Source: Pseudomonas lopnurensis (GTDB lineage Bacteria > Pseudomonadota > Gammaproteobacteria > Pseudomonadales > Pseudomonadaceae). From it: a stretch of 64,000 nt of DNA. Below, piece after piece: positions 47,406-57,086 of this stretch. The stretch lies in assembly GCF_015070855.1 (NCBI RefSeq), contig NZ_JADDIX010000063.1, forward strand, positions 28,064 through 92,063, written 5' to 3'. Made by a program: the position numbers and the translations under genes. How positions within the stretch are numbered: position 1 is the first letter of the stretch; every line of letters starts with the position of its first letter. Below the pieces are notes generated by a model. It worked only from the letters and a program-made list of their open reading frames with translations, was not told the origin of the DNA and did not search any database.

Positions 47406-48377
47406 CTAGCGCTCACGCTCTCCATCGGCTGAAACCAGCCTGGCGGGCTGGCCGAGATTGCGCGCCAGCACACGGACGCTGCCGTCCTGCTCGCGTCGCA
47501 GCAGGCTGACCAGCGCCAGCCGGCGATCGCCCAGACGCACTTCGCTGGTGGCCTGGAAGAATTGACTGCCAACCGCCAGCGCAGTGCCCTGCAGCGTCGT
47601 ACCGGCCATGGCCGGCTGCGCCAGGAAGGCCGCGCGGTTGCGAAACGGCGCGCTGCGGCGCAGCGCCACCAGCGCCTCCGCGGCGCCAGGCGAGAGGTTG
47701 TCGCCCAGGCTCGACAGCACCACCGCGCTGGCCGTGTTGACATTCAGCGGCACCTCCGCCGGTAGCGCGGCGACATGCGGCGCCAGGCGCTGGAAGTCCT
47801 CCTCGCGCATGTCCAGCAGCAGGCGCAGCTCGGACAGCTCGTACAGCCGCCGGCCGGCCGTGCGATACGGCGGGTCGAGGCCGAGATAGGCGTTGTCCTC
47901 GGCGCCCAGTTCGCCGCTGGGCTGCTGGTCCGGGTCCTGCCAGTCGAGCAGGCGCTCGGCGTAGGGCGCGGCGATCTGCAGCTGCCGCAGCAGGCGGCGG
48001 AACTGTGCCACGGCCGCGGGGTTGGGCTGCTGGTCGCGCAGCAGGCCGTTGAGGTTGAAACGCCCGGCCAGGTCCTCGATGCGCACGTGGATCTCGCCCT
48101 GGTCGATCTCGAATACCGGCAGCGGCCGCGCCCAGGCCTCCTGCAGGTGGTCGACGCCGGCGTCCGGTTCGCCACCGTCCTGCAGGTCGCGGGCGAGCAT
48201 GGCCTGGGCCAGCGCCTCGCCGCCAAGAGCGTAGTGCCAGGCCTGGCGCGCCTGCAGCTGGTTGGCGCTGGCACGGATCGCCAGTTGCTGGCGCGCCACC
48301 ATCGCCGCGCTGACCACGGTGACGATGGCCACCACCAGCAGCACGGTGATCAGCGCCACCCCGCGCTGGCGCCTCAT
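47406..48377 (-). CDS. gspK: Type II secretion minor pseudopilin GspK
   Basis: 323 residues, the large tip pseudopilin. The N-terminal RRQRGVALITVLLVVAIVTV has a Gly before the cleavage site and lacks Glu at mature position 5, as is usual for GspK. The globular domain includes IEDLAGRFNLNGLL, LLDWQDPDQQPSG and VNTASAVVLSSLGDN (a helix-hairpin-helix-like element). It overlaps gspJ by 4 bp. Together with GspI and GspJ it forms the pseudopilus tip. Confidence 0.92.
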   Translation of the reverse strand: MRRQRGVALITVLLVVAIVTVVSAAMVARQQLAIRASANQLQARQAWHYALGGEALAQAMLARDLQDGGEPDAGVDHLQEAWARPLPVFEIDQGEIHVRIEDLAGRFNLNGLLRDQQPNPAAVAQFRRLLRQLQIAAPYAERLLDWQDPDQQPSGELGAEDNAYLGLDPPYRTAGRRLYELSELRLLLDMREEDFQRLAPHVAALPAEVPLNVNTASAVVLSSLGDNLSPGAAEALVALRRSAPFRNRAAFLAQPAMAGTTLQGTALAVGSQFFQATSEVRLGDRRLALVSLLRREQDGSVRVLARNLGQPARLVSADGERER

Positions 48378-49087
48378 TGCGGCAGCGCCCCTTCGAACGG
48401 CTCGGGCACACCCTCGGCGCCGGGCAGCGCCTGCTGGGCACTTTGCGGCGCCGGATCGGGCAGGCGCAACAGGCGCGTAATGCGGCCGTAGCGCGGGTGT
48501 TCCAGGCTCAGCTCCAGCGCGGCGGGCAGCCGCTCGGCCGCCTCCGCCTGGCCGCCGCGGCCGAAATCGAACGGTGGCCATTCCTCGTGCCATACGGCGT
48601 CCTCGTCCAGGTAGCGCAGTTGCAGGCCCTGCACGTTCTCCAGCACGCGCTGCACGCGTGGCGGGCTGTCGACGTCGCGGTCGAGCACCACCCAGTAGAC
48701 CCGCTCCAGGTTCTGACCGGCCAGGCGCCAGCGCACCCGCTGCAGGTTGGCGCGACGCAGCCCGGTGGGGTTGCGCCAGCCGGCGCGGGTCAGTTCCAGT
48801 GCCGGCGCGCCATCGTCGCCGCCCAGTTGGCCGATGAAGGCGTTGCGCTCGTCGCCGAAGCCGTCGCGGATCGGCCGGCCGATGACCTGCTGCAGGTCGC
48901 GTTCGAACGCCCACAGCGCCCGGCTCAGCTCGCGCAACTGCTGCTCCTGGGCGCGCACCGCCTCGTCGCTGCGCAGCACCGCTTCGAGCATGCGGTAAGT
49001 GCCCAGGCCCAGCAGGGCGAACAGCGCGATGGCGATCAACAGCTCCAGCAGGGTGAAGCCGGCGGCGGCCTGCGTACGTGTGGCCAT
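48374..49087 (-). CDS. gspJ: Type II secretion minor pseudopilin GspJ
   Basis: 237 residues with the prepilin motif AAAG-FTLLELLIAIALFALL (cleavage after the Gly, N-methylated Phe, Glu5). WAFERDLQQVIGRPIRD and LRYLDEDAVWHEEWP are typical of the family. The start overlaps the gspI stop by one base. Cleaved by prepilin peptidase PilD/XcpA, which is not in the window. Confidence 0.92.
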   Translation of the reverse strand: MATRTQAAAGFTLLELLIAIALFALLGLGTYRMLEAVLRSDEAVRAQEQQLRELSRALWAFERDLQQVIGRPIRDGFGDERNAFIGQLGGDDGAPALELTRAGWRNPTGLRRANLQRVRWRLAGQNLERVYWVVLDRDVDSPPRVQRVLENVQGLQLRYLDEDAVWHEEWPPFDFGRGGQAEAAERLPAALELSLEHPRYGRITRLLRLPDPAPQSAQQALPGAEGVPEPFEGALPQ

Positions 49088-49485
49088 CAGCGCACCCCGA
49101 CGAAGCCGCTGAGGCGGGTGACCGCGCGCTCCTGCAGCGCCACGCCGGGCCCGCGCGGCGTCGCCAGCGCGACCCAGACAGTGACGCGCAGCAGAGCGGG
49201 ATCGGCGCTGGCCGCGATCTCACTGAGGACCTGCCACTGGCGGCCGCCGTATTCCAGCGCCTGGGTCTCGCGGCCGATGACCGGCGGGGTCTGCTGCAAC
49301 TGCAGTTCGCTGATGCGGTTGTCGGCGATCCAGCCGGCCAGGGTGAGTTCTTCCAGGCGCCCGGCATTGCTGAGGCTGCGCCCGGCGGCGGTGAGCACCA
49401 CGGCCGATACGCTGGCGAAGATCGCCAGCGCCACCAGCACTTCCAGCAAGGTGAAGCCGCCGTGCCTGGCGGTGCCGCATTTCAT
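49087..49485 (-). CDS. gspI: Type II secretion minor pseudopilin GspI
   Basis: 132 residues with the prepilin motif RHGG-FTLLEVLVALAIFA and the family stretch LAGWIADNRISELQL. It initiates pseudopilus tip assembly with GspJ and GspK. The gene overlaps the 3' end of gspH by 4 bp. Confidence 0.93.
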   Translation of the reverse strand: MKCGTARHGGFTLLEVLVALAIFASVSAVVLTAAGRSLSNAGRLEELTLAGWIADNRISELQLQQTPPVIGRETQALEYGGRQWQVLSEIAASADPALLRVTVWVALATPRGPGVALQERAVTRLSGFVGVR

Positions 49486-50051
49486 CGCCCGCCCTCCAGC
49501 GGTTCGGCCCGGGGCAGGCGGAAGCCGTCGCTGGCGATCTCCCAGGCGCCGCCGCCCGGCTTGCGCTCGGACAGGCGCAGGCTGAACGGCGACAGCTCGC
49601 CGCTGGAGAGGATCAACAGTTGCGGCTCCAGACGCGGCTCGTTGCGCCGCGCGCGTGCGCCGTCACGGGACAGCCCGGCGCGGTCGTCCTCGCGCTTTAC
49701 CGGCGCCAACAGTTGCAGTGGGGCGCCATCCAGTGTCAGCTCCAACCGCATCCACTCCGGCAGCTCGTGCGCTTCGCGCCGGTCGGTCTCCCGCCAACGT
49801 GCCGCGGCCTCGTCGTAACGCAGCACGCGATAGCCTTCGCCGCTGATCAGCAGGCCGTATTCGCGGCTGTCGAGCACCGCCTCGTCGCTGATCACGCCGA
49901 TCAGCGCGGCGAGGCGCCGGGCCTCGTCACGCAATTCGCGCGAGGTGCTGGAGCCGCCGATGCCGAGCACCGCCACGCTGACCAGGATGCCCAGCAGGAC
50001 GATGACCACCAGCAGCTCGATGAGGGTGAAGGCGCGGGTGCGGCGCCGCAT
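49482..50051 (-). CDS. gspH: Type II secretion minor pseudopilin GspH
   Basis: 189 residues. The N-terminal signature is RRRTRA-FTLIELLVVIVLLG: the position before cleavage is Ala instead of the near-invariant Gly, while Phe+1 and Glu+5 are kept. The body (LAALIGVISDEAVLDSREYG and GYRVLRYDEAAARW) fits GspH. It links the main pseudopilus shaft of GspG to the tip. It follows gspG after 3 bp. Confidence 0.9.
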   Translation of the reverse strand: MRRRTRAFTLIELLVVIVLLGILVSVAVLGIGGSSTSRELRDEARRLAALIGVISDEAVLDSREYGLLISGEGYRVLRYDEAAARWRETDRREAHELPEWMRLELTLDGAPLQLLAPVKREDDRAGLSRDGARARRNEPRLEPQLLILSSGELSPFSLRLSERKPGGGAWEIASDGFRLPRAEPLEGGR

Positions 50052-50054
50052 CGG

Positions 50055-50489
50055 TCAGAGGTCCCAGTTGCCGATGTCCGCGTTCAGCTCGCTGCCGCCG
50101 GGCTTGCCGTCGGCACCGAAGGAATACAGGTCGAACTGGCCCTGGGTGCCCGGCGACAGGTACTGGTAGTCGTTGCCCCAAGGGTCCTTGGGCAGGCGCT
50201 TGAGGTAGCCGTCGCGGTTCCAGTTCTTCGGCTGCGGGCTGCCCGAAGGCCGCTGCACCAGCGCATCGAGCCCCTGCTGGGTGCTCGGATAGGCGAAGTT
50301 GTCCAGCTTGTACATGTCCAGGGCGGCGGCGATGGCCTTGATGTCGCCCCTGGCCACGGTGACCTTGGCCTGCTCCGGGCGGCTCATCACCTGCGGCACC
50401 ACCAGGGCGGCGAGAATGCCGAGGATGACCACCACCACCATGATCTCGATAAGGGTGAAGCCCCCCTGCCTGCGTCGTTGCAACCACAT
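50055..50489 (-). CDS. gspG: Type II secretion major pseudopilin GspG
   Basis: 144 residues. Prepilin motif RQGG-FTLIEIMVVVVILGIL, then the highly conserved KAIAAALDMYKLDNFAYPST, GLDALVQRPSG, GYLKRLPKDPWGNDYQYLSP and FGADGKPGGSELNADIGNWD with calcium-binding loop residues. It is the repeating subunit of the pseudopilus. Length and motifs match XcpT. Confidence 0.97.
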   Translation of the reverse strand: MWLQRRRQGGFTLIEIMVVVVILGILAALVVPQVMSRPEQAKVTVARGDIKAIAAALDMYKLDNFAYPSTQQGLDALVQRPSGSPQPKNWNRDGYLKRLPKDPWGNDYQYLSPGTQGQFDLYSFGADGKPGGSELNADIGNWDL

Positions 50490-50494
50490 TGTCG

Positions 50495-51709
50495 TTACCC
50501 CACCAGTTGGTTGAGAGAGAGGATGGGCATCAGGATCGCCAGCACGATGACCAGCACCACGGCGCCCATGAACACCAGCATGAACGGTTCGAACAGGCCG
50601 ACCAGCAGAGACACCTGGGCGGCCAGGTCGTTCTCCTGGTTGCGCGCGGTGCGCGCCAGCATCTGGTCCAGTTCACCGGATTTTTCTCCGCTGGCGATCA
50701 TGTGCAGCATCATCGGCGGGAATTCGCCGGTAGCCTCCAGCGCACGGGTCAGGCTGCTGCCCTCGCGCACCTTCTGCGCGGCCTCGACCACCCGCTCGCG
50801 GATGCGCCGGTTGGCGATCACCGCCGCGGCGATGGACAGCGCCTCCACCAGCGGCACGCCGCTCTTGGTGAGGATCGCCAGGGTCGAGGCGAAACGCGCG
50901 GTGTGGGTCGCCCGGCTCAGCCGGCCGATCAGCGGCAGGCGCAGGATGAAGGCGTGCCAGCGCAGCCGGAACGCCTCGTCGCGCAGCGCCGCGCGCATCG
51001 CCAGCACGGCGCCGATGCCGCCGAGCAGGATCAGCCAGCCCCAGTCCTTGACCAGGTCGCTGCTGGCGATCAGCCCGCGGGTCAGCGCCGGCAGCTCCTG
51101 GCCGGTGTTGACGAACACCTTGACCACGTCCGGCACCACGTAGCCGAGCAGCAGCACGACGATGGCCAGCGAGGCGACCAGCAGGATCACCGGGTAGAGC
51201 AGCGCCAGCTGGATCTTCTGCCGCGACTGCTGGCGCTGGTCGGTGTAGTCGGCGAGCTGGTCGAGCACCAGCCCGAGGTGCCCGGCGTGCTCGCCGGCGG
51301 CCACGGTGGCGCGGTACAGCTCGGGGAACGCCGAGGGATACTCGCGCAGCGCCGCGGCCAGGCTGTGGCCCTCCATCACCCGCGCGCGCACCGCCAGCAG
51401 CATCGACTTGATCTTCGCCGAGCCGGACTGAGCGGCGGCGGCGCGCAGCGCTTCCTCGATGGGCAGCGCGGCCTGCACCAGGGTCGCCAGCTGCCGCGTG
51501 ATCAACGCCAGGTCGCGCGCCGAGAGACCACGGCCGAAACCGAAGCCGCCGCGACCGGGTTCCTCGCGCGACCTGGCCTGCTTCACCTCCAGCGGCGCCC
51601 ACTGCCGGTCGCGCAGCAGCTGACGGGCCTGGCGCGGGCTGTCCGCCTCGATCAGGCCTTTCTGCTGGCGGCCGCGTGGATCGAGGGCGATGTATTCGAA
51701 GGCAGCCAT
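50495..51709 (-). CDS. gspF: Type II secretion inner-membrane platform protein GspF
   Basis: 404 residues: an N-terminal cytoplasmic segment (MAAFEYIALDPRGRQQKGLI) and two repeated GspF domains, each followed by membrane helices (about 170-190, 220-240 and 375-400; LALLYPVILLVASLAIVVLL is the first). It organises the inner-membrane platform and works with GspE. It lies 5 bp before gspG. A REP pair separates it from gspE upstream. Confidence 0.95.
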   Translation of the reverse strand: MAAFEYIALDPRGRQQKGLIEADSPRQARQLLRDRQWAPLEVKQARSREEPGRGGFGFGRGLSARDLALITRQLATLVQAALPIEEALRAAAAQSGSAKIKSMLLAVRARVMEGHSLAAALREYPSAFPELYRATVAAGEHAGHLGLVLDQLADYTDQRQQSRQKIQLALLYPVILLVASLAIVVLLLGYVVPDVVKVFVNTGQELPALTRGLIASSDLVKDWGWLILLGGIGAVLAMRAALRDEAFRLRWHAFILRLPLIGRLSRATHTARFASTLAILTKSGVPLVEALSIAAAVIANRRIRERVVEAAQKVREGSSLTRALEATGEFPPMMLHMIASGEKSGELDQMLARTARNQENDLAAQVSLLVGLFEPFMLVFMGAVVLVIVLAILMPILSLNQLVG

Positions 51710-51758
51710 CAGGCGGGTTTCCCGTCACCGGATGGGCGTTTCGTGCGCCGATCGCGGC

Positions 51759-51828
51759 GTAGGGCGGGTTGCAACCCGCCGATAGGGAGCCGGCATCCCG
51801 CACGGTCGGCGGGTTGCACCCGCCCTAC
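51759..51828. repeat. Inverted pair of GTAGGGCGGGTTGCA repeats between gspE and gspF
   Basis: GTAGGGCGGGTTGCAACCCG (51759-51778, itself palindromic) and CGGCGGGTTGCACCCGCCCT (51807-51826) form a large possible stem in the gspE-gspF messenger. It is a repeat type common in Pseudomonas and may alter relative expression of E and F. Confidence 0.75.
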
Positions 51829-51857
51829 GCGCGCCACCCGACCACTGGCGACCGTTG

Positions 51858-53450
51858 TCATCGGTCGGTGGCCCTGCGGTCACGGGCGGTTCCCCGGCGT
51901 TCACCGCCCTGCCTTCGATCACCCTGACCGGAGCGTCGGTCTTCGCTGGTCACACGCAGCACCTCCTCGATGGTGGTCACGCCTTCCAGCACCTTGCGCA
52001 GGCCGTCGTCACGAATGCTCGGGCCCAGCACCCGTGCATGGCGGGTCATCTCCTGCTCGGCGGTGCGGGTATGGATCATGCTGCGCAGGGTGTCGTCGAA
52101 CAGCACCAGCTCGTAGATGCCGGTCCGTCCGCGATAGCCCAGCTGGCGACAGGCATCGCAGCCTTCGGCGTGATACAGCGTCGGCGCCTCGGTCGGGGCG
52201 AGGCCGAACAGCGCACACTCGGCTTCGTCGGCGACATAGGCGCGCTTGCAGTCGCTGCACAGCACCCGCACCAGGCGCTGGGCCAGCACGCCGAGCAGCG
52301 AGGAGGAGATCAGGAACGGCTCGACGCCCATGTCCACCAGCCGCGTGACCGCGCCGATGGCGCTGTTGGTGTGCAAGGTCGAGAGCACCAGGTGGCCGGT
52401 GAGCGAGGCCTGCACGGCCATGTCGGCGGTTTCCTGGTCGCGAATCTCGCCGACCATCACCACGTCCGGGTCCTGCCGCAGGATGGCGCGCAGGCCGCGG
52501 GCGAAGGTCATGTCCACCTTGGTGTTGACCTGGGTCTGGCCGATGCCTTCGAGGTGGTATTCGATCGGGTCCTCGACGGTGAGGATGTTGCGCGTGCGGT
52601 CGTTGAGCGTGGTCAGGCTGGCGTACAGCGTGGTGGTCTTGCCCGAACCGGTGGGGCCGGTCACCAGGATGATGCCGTGGGGCTTTTTCACCGCCTGCTC
52701 CATCCGCTGGCGGTCGCGCTCGCTCATGCCCAGATGCTGCAGGGTCAGCCGCCCGGCCTGCTTGTCGAGCAGGCGCAGCACCACCCGCTCGCCATTGGCC
52801 GACGGCAGCGTCGAGACGCGGATATCCACCTCGCGGCCGCCGACCCGCAGGGAGATGCGGCCGTCCTGCGGGACGCGTTTCTCGGCGATGTCCAGCCGCG
52901 CCATGACCTTGATCCGCGACACCAAGAGCGCCGCCAGCTCGCGCTTGGGCTGCACCACCTCGCGGAGAATGCCGTCGACGCGAAAGCGGATCACCAGGCG
53001 CTTCTCGAAGGTCTCGACATGGATGTCCGAGGCGTTCTCGGCGATCGCCTCGCCGAGGATGGCGTTGATCAGGCGGATGATCGGCGCGTCGTCCTCCTGC
53101 TCCAGCAGGTCCTCGGTCTCCTGGATCTGCTCGGCGAGGCTGGCCAGGTCCAGCTCGTTGCCCAGCCCCTCGACCATCAGCATCGCCGCCGACGAATCGT
53201 GCTGGTAGGCCGCGCCGAGCGCCTGGTCGAATTCGGCCTGGGGCAACCACTGCAACGGCAGCGGCATGCCGGCGATGCGCTGGGCTTCCTGCACCGCGGT
53301 CAGCGCCGCGCCTTCGCGCAGGCCGAGGCGCATCTCGCCGCCGCGCTCCAGCAGGATCACGCCGTGGCGGCGGGCGAAGGCGAACGGCAGGCGGCGCTGG
53401 GCGGGCGCCTCGAGCAGCATGGTCATCTCGTTCACATCGAGTTCGGGCAT
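51858..53450 (-). CDS. gspE: Type II secretion ATPase GspE
   Basis: 530 residues. An N-terminal GspL-binding domain precedes the ATPase core: Walker [15 protein letters not shown], the Asp box [19 protein letters not shown], Walker [15 protein letters not shown], the His box [11 protein letters not shown], and a four-Cys zinc site (CSDCKRAY and CDACRQLG). The ATG at 53450 has GGAG 7 bp upstream. The last 25 residues form an Arg/Gly-rich tail ([17 protein letters not shown]...), unusual for the family. It powers pseudopilus assembly and is first in the operon here, with no gspC or gspD upstream. Confidence 0.95.
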   Translation of the reverse strand: MPELDVNEMTMLLEAPAQRRLPFAFARRHGVILLERGGEMRLGLREGAALTAVQEAQRIAGMPLPLQWLPQAEFDQALGAAYQHDSSAAMLMVEGLGNELDLASLAEQIQETEDLLEQEDDAPIIRLINAILGEAIAENASDIHVETFEKRLVIRFRVDGILREVVQPKRELAALLVSRIKVMARLDIAEKRVPQDGRISLRVGGREVDIRVSTLPSANGERVVLRLLDKQAGRLTLQHLGMSERDRQRMEQAVKKPHGIILVTGPTGSGKTTTLYASLTTLNDRTRNILTVEDPIEYHLEGIGQTQVNTKVDMTFARGLRAILRQDPDVVMVGEIRDQETADMAVQASLTGHLVLSTLHTNSAIGAVTRLVDMGVEPFLISSSLLGVLAQRLVRVLCSDCKRAYVADEAECALFGLAPTEAPTLYHAEGCDACRQLGYRGRTGIYELVLFDDTLRSMIHTRTAEQEMTRHARVLGPSIRDDGLRKVLEGVTTIEEVLRVTSEDRRSGQGDRRQGGERRGTARDRRATDR

Positions 53451-53969
53451 CTTGCAGCTCCAACGAGGCGATGCGCGGCGACCCGACGCCACTGCGCACG
53501 CAACACTCCGGACAGGCGTATTCAATCCGCTTGGACTACAAGGATTGAATGACATTTCAACGGCTGCGCTTTTTCTGCAACCGCACAGGCATCGGCACCA
53601 AGGTCGGACATGGCCGGCACCGCCGACGAATACCGCGTCGATATCGCGTCATTCATGATCCTGACGCACGAACGGCGAGCTTCATCTCGCGCAGCCGGCG
53701 CAGCCCAAGGCAGGCGCCCGCTGCGGCGATATGCGCGAACCGACGGTCATTCTTCGACCATCCGACCAAATACAATCGTTTGATTGAAACAGTTGTTTGA
53801 TTTTTTCCAGGCTTGCAGAATGCCGCGCCGTAGCCGGTTTCTTTCGGCGCTACAGAAGGTCGCTTCGCCGTTTCGAATCCCGGACGCCAGAGCAGTAGCC
53901 GGGTGAAAGCGCTCGCCAGGGCGGCGGTTCGCCGCGCGCTGGTCTAGATCACGCAGGAGAACAACAACA
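53451..53969. other. Divergent promoter region gspE / pntAA
   Basis: 519 bp without a gene. It includes an A/T-rich stretch at about 53766-53805 (ACAATCGTTTGATTGAAACA) with repeated TTTGATT-like words, a plausible promoter or regulator-binding area. No consensus promoter can be assigned. Confidence 0.5.
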
Positions 53970-55091
53970 ATGCACATCGGTGTTCCTCTCGAAACCCAGG
54001 TCCGGGAAACGCGCGTCGCCGCGACCCCGGAAACCGTCAAGAAGCTGATCGGCCAAGGGCACCGGGTGACGCTGCAAAGCGGCGCCGGGTCGCTGTCCAG
54101 CGTGCCGGACAGCGCCTATGAAGCCGTCGGCGCGACCATCGGCGACGCCGCCACGGCCCTCGCCGCCGAGCTGGTGCTCAAGGTCAACGCGCCGAACGAG
54201 GCCGAGCTGGCGCAGATGCAGCCCGGCGCCGTGCTGCTGGGCATGCTCGATCCGTTCGACGACGCCAACATCGCGCGCATGGCCGCGCGCGGCATCACCG
54301 CCTTCGCCCTCGAGGCGGCGCCGCGCACCTCCCGCGCGCAGAGCCTGGACGTGCTCTCGTCGCAGGCCAACATCGCCGGCTACAAGGCGGTGCTGCTCGC
54401 CGCCCATCACTATCCGCGCTTCATGCCGATGCTGATGACCGCCGCCGGTACGGTGAAGGCCGCCCGCGTGCTGATCCTCGGCGCTGGCGTCGCCGGCCTG
54501 CAGGCCATCGCCACGGCCAAGCGCCTGGGTGCGGTGATCGAAGCCTCGGACGTGCGCCCGGCGGTGAAGGAGCAGATCGAGTCGCTGGGCGCGAAATTCA
54601 TCGACGTGCCCTACGAGACCGACGAGGAGCGCGAGTGCGCCGAGGGGGTCGGCGGCTACGCCCGGCCGATGCCGGCCTCGTGGATGGCGCGCCAGGCGCA
54701 GGCGGTGCACCAGCGCGCCCTGCAGTCGGACATCGTCATCACCACCGCGCTGATCCCGGGCCGCAAGGCGCCGGTGCTGCTGCAGGAGGAGACGGTGCGG
54801 CAGATGAAGCCGGGCTCGGTGGTGATCGACATGGCCGCCTCCCATGGCGGCAACTGCCCGCTGTCGGTGGTCGACCAGGTGGTGGTCGAGCACGGCGTGA
54901 CCCTCGTCGGCTACGGCAACCTGGCGGCCCGGGTGCCGGCCGATGCCTCGGCGCTGTATGCCCGCAACCTGCTGGATTTCCTCAAGCTGGTCATCGACCA
55001 GGACGGCCGCTTCCAGCTCAACCTCGAAGACGACATCGTCCGCGCGTGCCTGATGTGCCGCGACGGCCAGGTCGTGCGCAGCAATGGCTAA
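53970..55091 (+). CDS. pntAA: NAD(P) transhydrogenase subunit alpha part 1
   Basis: 373 residues of the soluble NAD(H)-binding domain I of proton-translocating transhydrogenase. It begins [20 protein letters not shown] (RETRVA signature). [20 protein letters not shown] is the dinucleotide-binding motif with an Asp at the second strand end ([10 protein letters not shown]), indicating NAD. The split of PntA into a 373-aa soluble and a 107-aa membrane part is normal in Pseudomonas. It forms an operon with pntAB and pntB. Confidence 0.95.
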   Translation: MHIGVPLETQVRETRVAATPETVKKLIGQGHRVTLQSGAGSLSSVPDSAYEAVGATIGDAATALAAELVLKVNAPNEAELAQMQPGAVLLGMLDPFDDANIARMAARGITAFALEAAPRTSRAQSLDVLSSQANIAGYKAVLLAAHHYPRFMPMLMTAAGTVKAARVLILGAGVAGLQAIATAKRLGAVIEASDVRPAVKEQIESLGAKFIDVPYETDEERECAEGVGGYARPMPASWMARQAQAVHQRALQSDIVITTALIPGRKAPVLLQEETVRQMKPGSVVIDMAASHGGNCPLSVVDQVVVEHGVTLVGYGNLAARVPADASALYARNLLDFLKLVIDQDGRFQLNLEDDIVRACLMCRDGQVVRSNG

Positions 55092-55104
55092 GGGAGACGC
55101 GAAC

Positions 55105-55428
55105 ATGGATCTGATTTCCGACGGCATCTACAACCTGATCATCTTCGTGCTGGCGATCTACGTCGGCTACCACGTGGTCTGGAACGTCACCCCGGCGCTG
55201 CACACGCCGCTGATGGCGGTCACCAACGCGATCTCGGCGATCGTCATCGTCGGCGCCATGCTGGCCGCCGCGCTCACCGTCACCCCGCTGGGCAAGGCCA
55301 TGGGCACCCTGGCCGTGGCGCTGGCGGCGGTCAACGTGTTCGGCGGCTTCCTGGTCACCCGGCGGATGCTGGACATGTTCAAGAAGAAGGACCGCAGCGC
55401 GGCCAAGGCGGAGGCAAGTAAGCCATGA
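55105..55428 (+). CDS. pntAB: NAD(P) transhydrogenase subunit alpha part 2 (membrane)
   Basis: 107 residues. Four short membrane helices (for example [37 protein letters not shown] and [20 protein letters not shown]) form half of the proton channel. The ATG at 55105 is chosen because GGGAG lies upstream and [14 protein letters not shown] fits the family. It overlaps pntB by 4 bp. Confidence 0.94.
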   Translation: MDLISDGIYNLIIFVLAIYVGYHVVWNVTPALHTPLMAVTNAISAIVIVGAMLAAALTVTPLGKAMGTLAVALAAVNVFGGFLVTRRMLDMFKKKDRSAAKAEASKP

Positions 55429-56861
55429 GCATGAACCTGATCACCCTGCTCTACCTCGTCGCCTCGGTGTGCTTCATCCAGGCGCTCAAGGGCCTCTCGC
55501 ACCCGACCAGCTCGCGGCGCGGCAACGTCTTCGGCATGCTCGGCATGGCCATCGCCGTGCTGACCACGGTCGGCCTGATCTTCAAGCTCGGCAGCGAACT
55601 GGCCACGACCGGCATCGGCTACGTGATCGTCGGCCTGCTGATCGGCGGCAGTGTCGGCACCGTCATGGCCAGGCGCGTGGAGATGACCAAGATGCCCGAG
55701 CTGGTGGCCTTCATGCACAGCATGATCGGCCTGGCCGCGGTATTCATCGCCATCGCCGCGGTGGTCGAGCCGCAGTCGCTGGGCATCGTCGCGCACATGG
55801 GCCATGCGATCCCCAGCGGCAACCGCCTGGAGCTGTTCCTCGGCGCGGCCATCGGCGCCATCACCTTCTCCGGTTCGGTGATCGCCTTCGGCAAGCTGTC
55901 GGGCAAATACAAGTTTCGCCTGTTCCAGGGCGCACCGGTGGTGTTCAAGGGCCAGCACCTGGTCAACCTGGCCGTGGGCCTGGCGATCGTCGGCCTGGGC
56001 CTGGTCTACACCTTCACCGGCAACATCCCGGCGTTCGCCCTGCTGCTGGCGCTGGCCTTCGTCATCGGCGTGCTGATCATCATCCCCATCGGCGGCGCCG
56101 ACATGCCGGTGGTGGTGTCGATGCTCAACAGCTACTCGGGCTGGGCGGCGGCCGGCATCGGCTTCTCGCTGAACAACTCGATGCTGATCATCGCCGGTTC
56201 CCTGGTCGGCTCCTCCGGCGCGATCCTCTCGTACATCATGTGCAGGGCGATGAACCGCTCGTTCTTCAACGTGATCCTCGGCGGCTTCGGCGCCAGCGCC
56301 GATACCGGCGGCCCGGCCGGCGCGCCGCAGGAGCGCAGCGTGAAGTCCGGCTCCTCGGACGACGCCGCCTTCCTGCTGAGCAACGCCGACACGGTGATCA
56401 TCGTCCCCGGCTACGGCCTGGCGGTGGCCCGCGCGCAGCATGCGCTGATGGAACTGGCGGAGAAGCTGACGCACATGGGCGTGACCGTGAAATACGCGAT
56501 CCACCCGGTGGCCGGGCGCATGCCGGGGCACATGAACGTGCTGCTGGCCGAGGCCGAGGTGCCCTACGAGCAGGTCTTCGAGATGGAAGACATCAACGCC
56601 GAGTTCGGCCAGGCCGACGTGGTGCTGGTGCTTGGCGCCAACGACGTGGTCAACCCGGCGGCGAAGAACGACCCGAAGTCGCCGATCGCCGGCATGCCGA
56701 TCCTCGAGGCGTACAAGGCCAAGACGGTGATCGTCAACAAGCGCTCCATGGCCAGCGGCTATGCCGGCCTGGACAACGAGCTGTTCTACATGGACAAGAC
56801 CATGATGGTCTTCGGCGATGCCAAGAAGGTCGTCGAGGACATGGTCAAGGCGGTGGAGTGA
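55425..56861 (+). CDS. pntB: NAD(P) transhydrogenase subunit beta
   Basis: 478 residues. Eight or nine N-terminal helices form the rest of the proton channel ([20 protein letters not shown]). The C-terminal soluble domain III (about 300-478) binds NADP(H): [60 protein letters not shown] and a late [15 protein letters not shown]. The enzyme uses the proton gradient to make NADPH from NADH. A terminator follows. Confidence 0.96.
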   Translation: MSMNLITLLYLVASVCFIQALKGLSHPTSSRRGNVFGMLGMAIAVLTTVGLIFKLGSELATTGIGYVIVGLLIGGSVGTVMARRVEMTKMPELVAFMHSMIGLAAVFIAIAAVVEPQSLGIVAHMGHAIPSGNRLELFLGAAIGAITFSGSVIAFGKLSGKYKFRLFQGAPVVFKGQHLVNLAVGLAIVGLGLVYTFTGNIPAFALLLALAFVIGVLIIIPIGGADMPVVVSMLNSYSGWAAAGIGFSLNNSMLIIAGSLVGSSGAILSYIMCRAMNRSFFNVILGGFGASADTGGPAGAPQERSVKSGSSDDAAFLLSNADTVIIVPGYGLAVARAQHALMELAEKLTHMGVTVKYAIHPVAGRMPGHMNVLLAEAEVPYEQVFEMEDINAEFGQADVVLVLGANDVVNPAAKNDPKSPIAGMPILEAYKAKTVIVNKRSMASGYAGLDNELFYMDKTMMVFGDAKKVVEDMVKAVE

Positions 56862-56878
56862 TCGCCTCGCGCTGAAAC

Positions 56879-56916
56879 GAAAAACCCCTCCCGGCCCACG
56901 CCGCGAGGGGTTTTTC
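56879..56916 (+). terminator. Rho-independent terminator of the pnt operon
   Basis: AAAAACCCCTC (56880-56890) pairs with GAGGGGTTTTT (56905-56915) around a GC-rich loop. The T-run follows directly. The A-run on the other side could also terminate minus-strand transcripts. Confidence 0.9.
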
Positions 56917-56954
56917 TTTGGCCGTGTCGCCGTTATGCGATGCAGGAGTCATGC

Positions 56955-57042
56955 GTAGGTTGGCGCTGAGCGTAGCGAAGCCCAACTGGGATCGGCATGA
57001 ACGTGTTGGGCTTCGTCGCTTCGCTCCTCAACCCAACCTACG
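56955..57042. repeat. Inverted GTAGGTTGG...CCAACCTAC repeat
   Basis: GTAGGTTGGCGCTGAGCGTA and TCCTCAACCCAACCTAC are inverted partners, with GCGAAGCCCAAC and GTTGGGCTTCG inside. A common intergenic repeat, between pntB and the convergent mdaB-like gene. Confidence 0.75.
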
Positions 57043-57086
57043 CTCCTCCCCGCCCCAACCTGCAGCTTATCGTCTATGAAACGGCG

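Noticed and set aside
55084..55104. Upstream ATG at 55084 as the pntAB start (adds MAKGDAN)
   Set aside because: It lies inside the end of pntAA, while the ATG at 55105 has a ribosome site and gives the family N-terminus.
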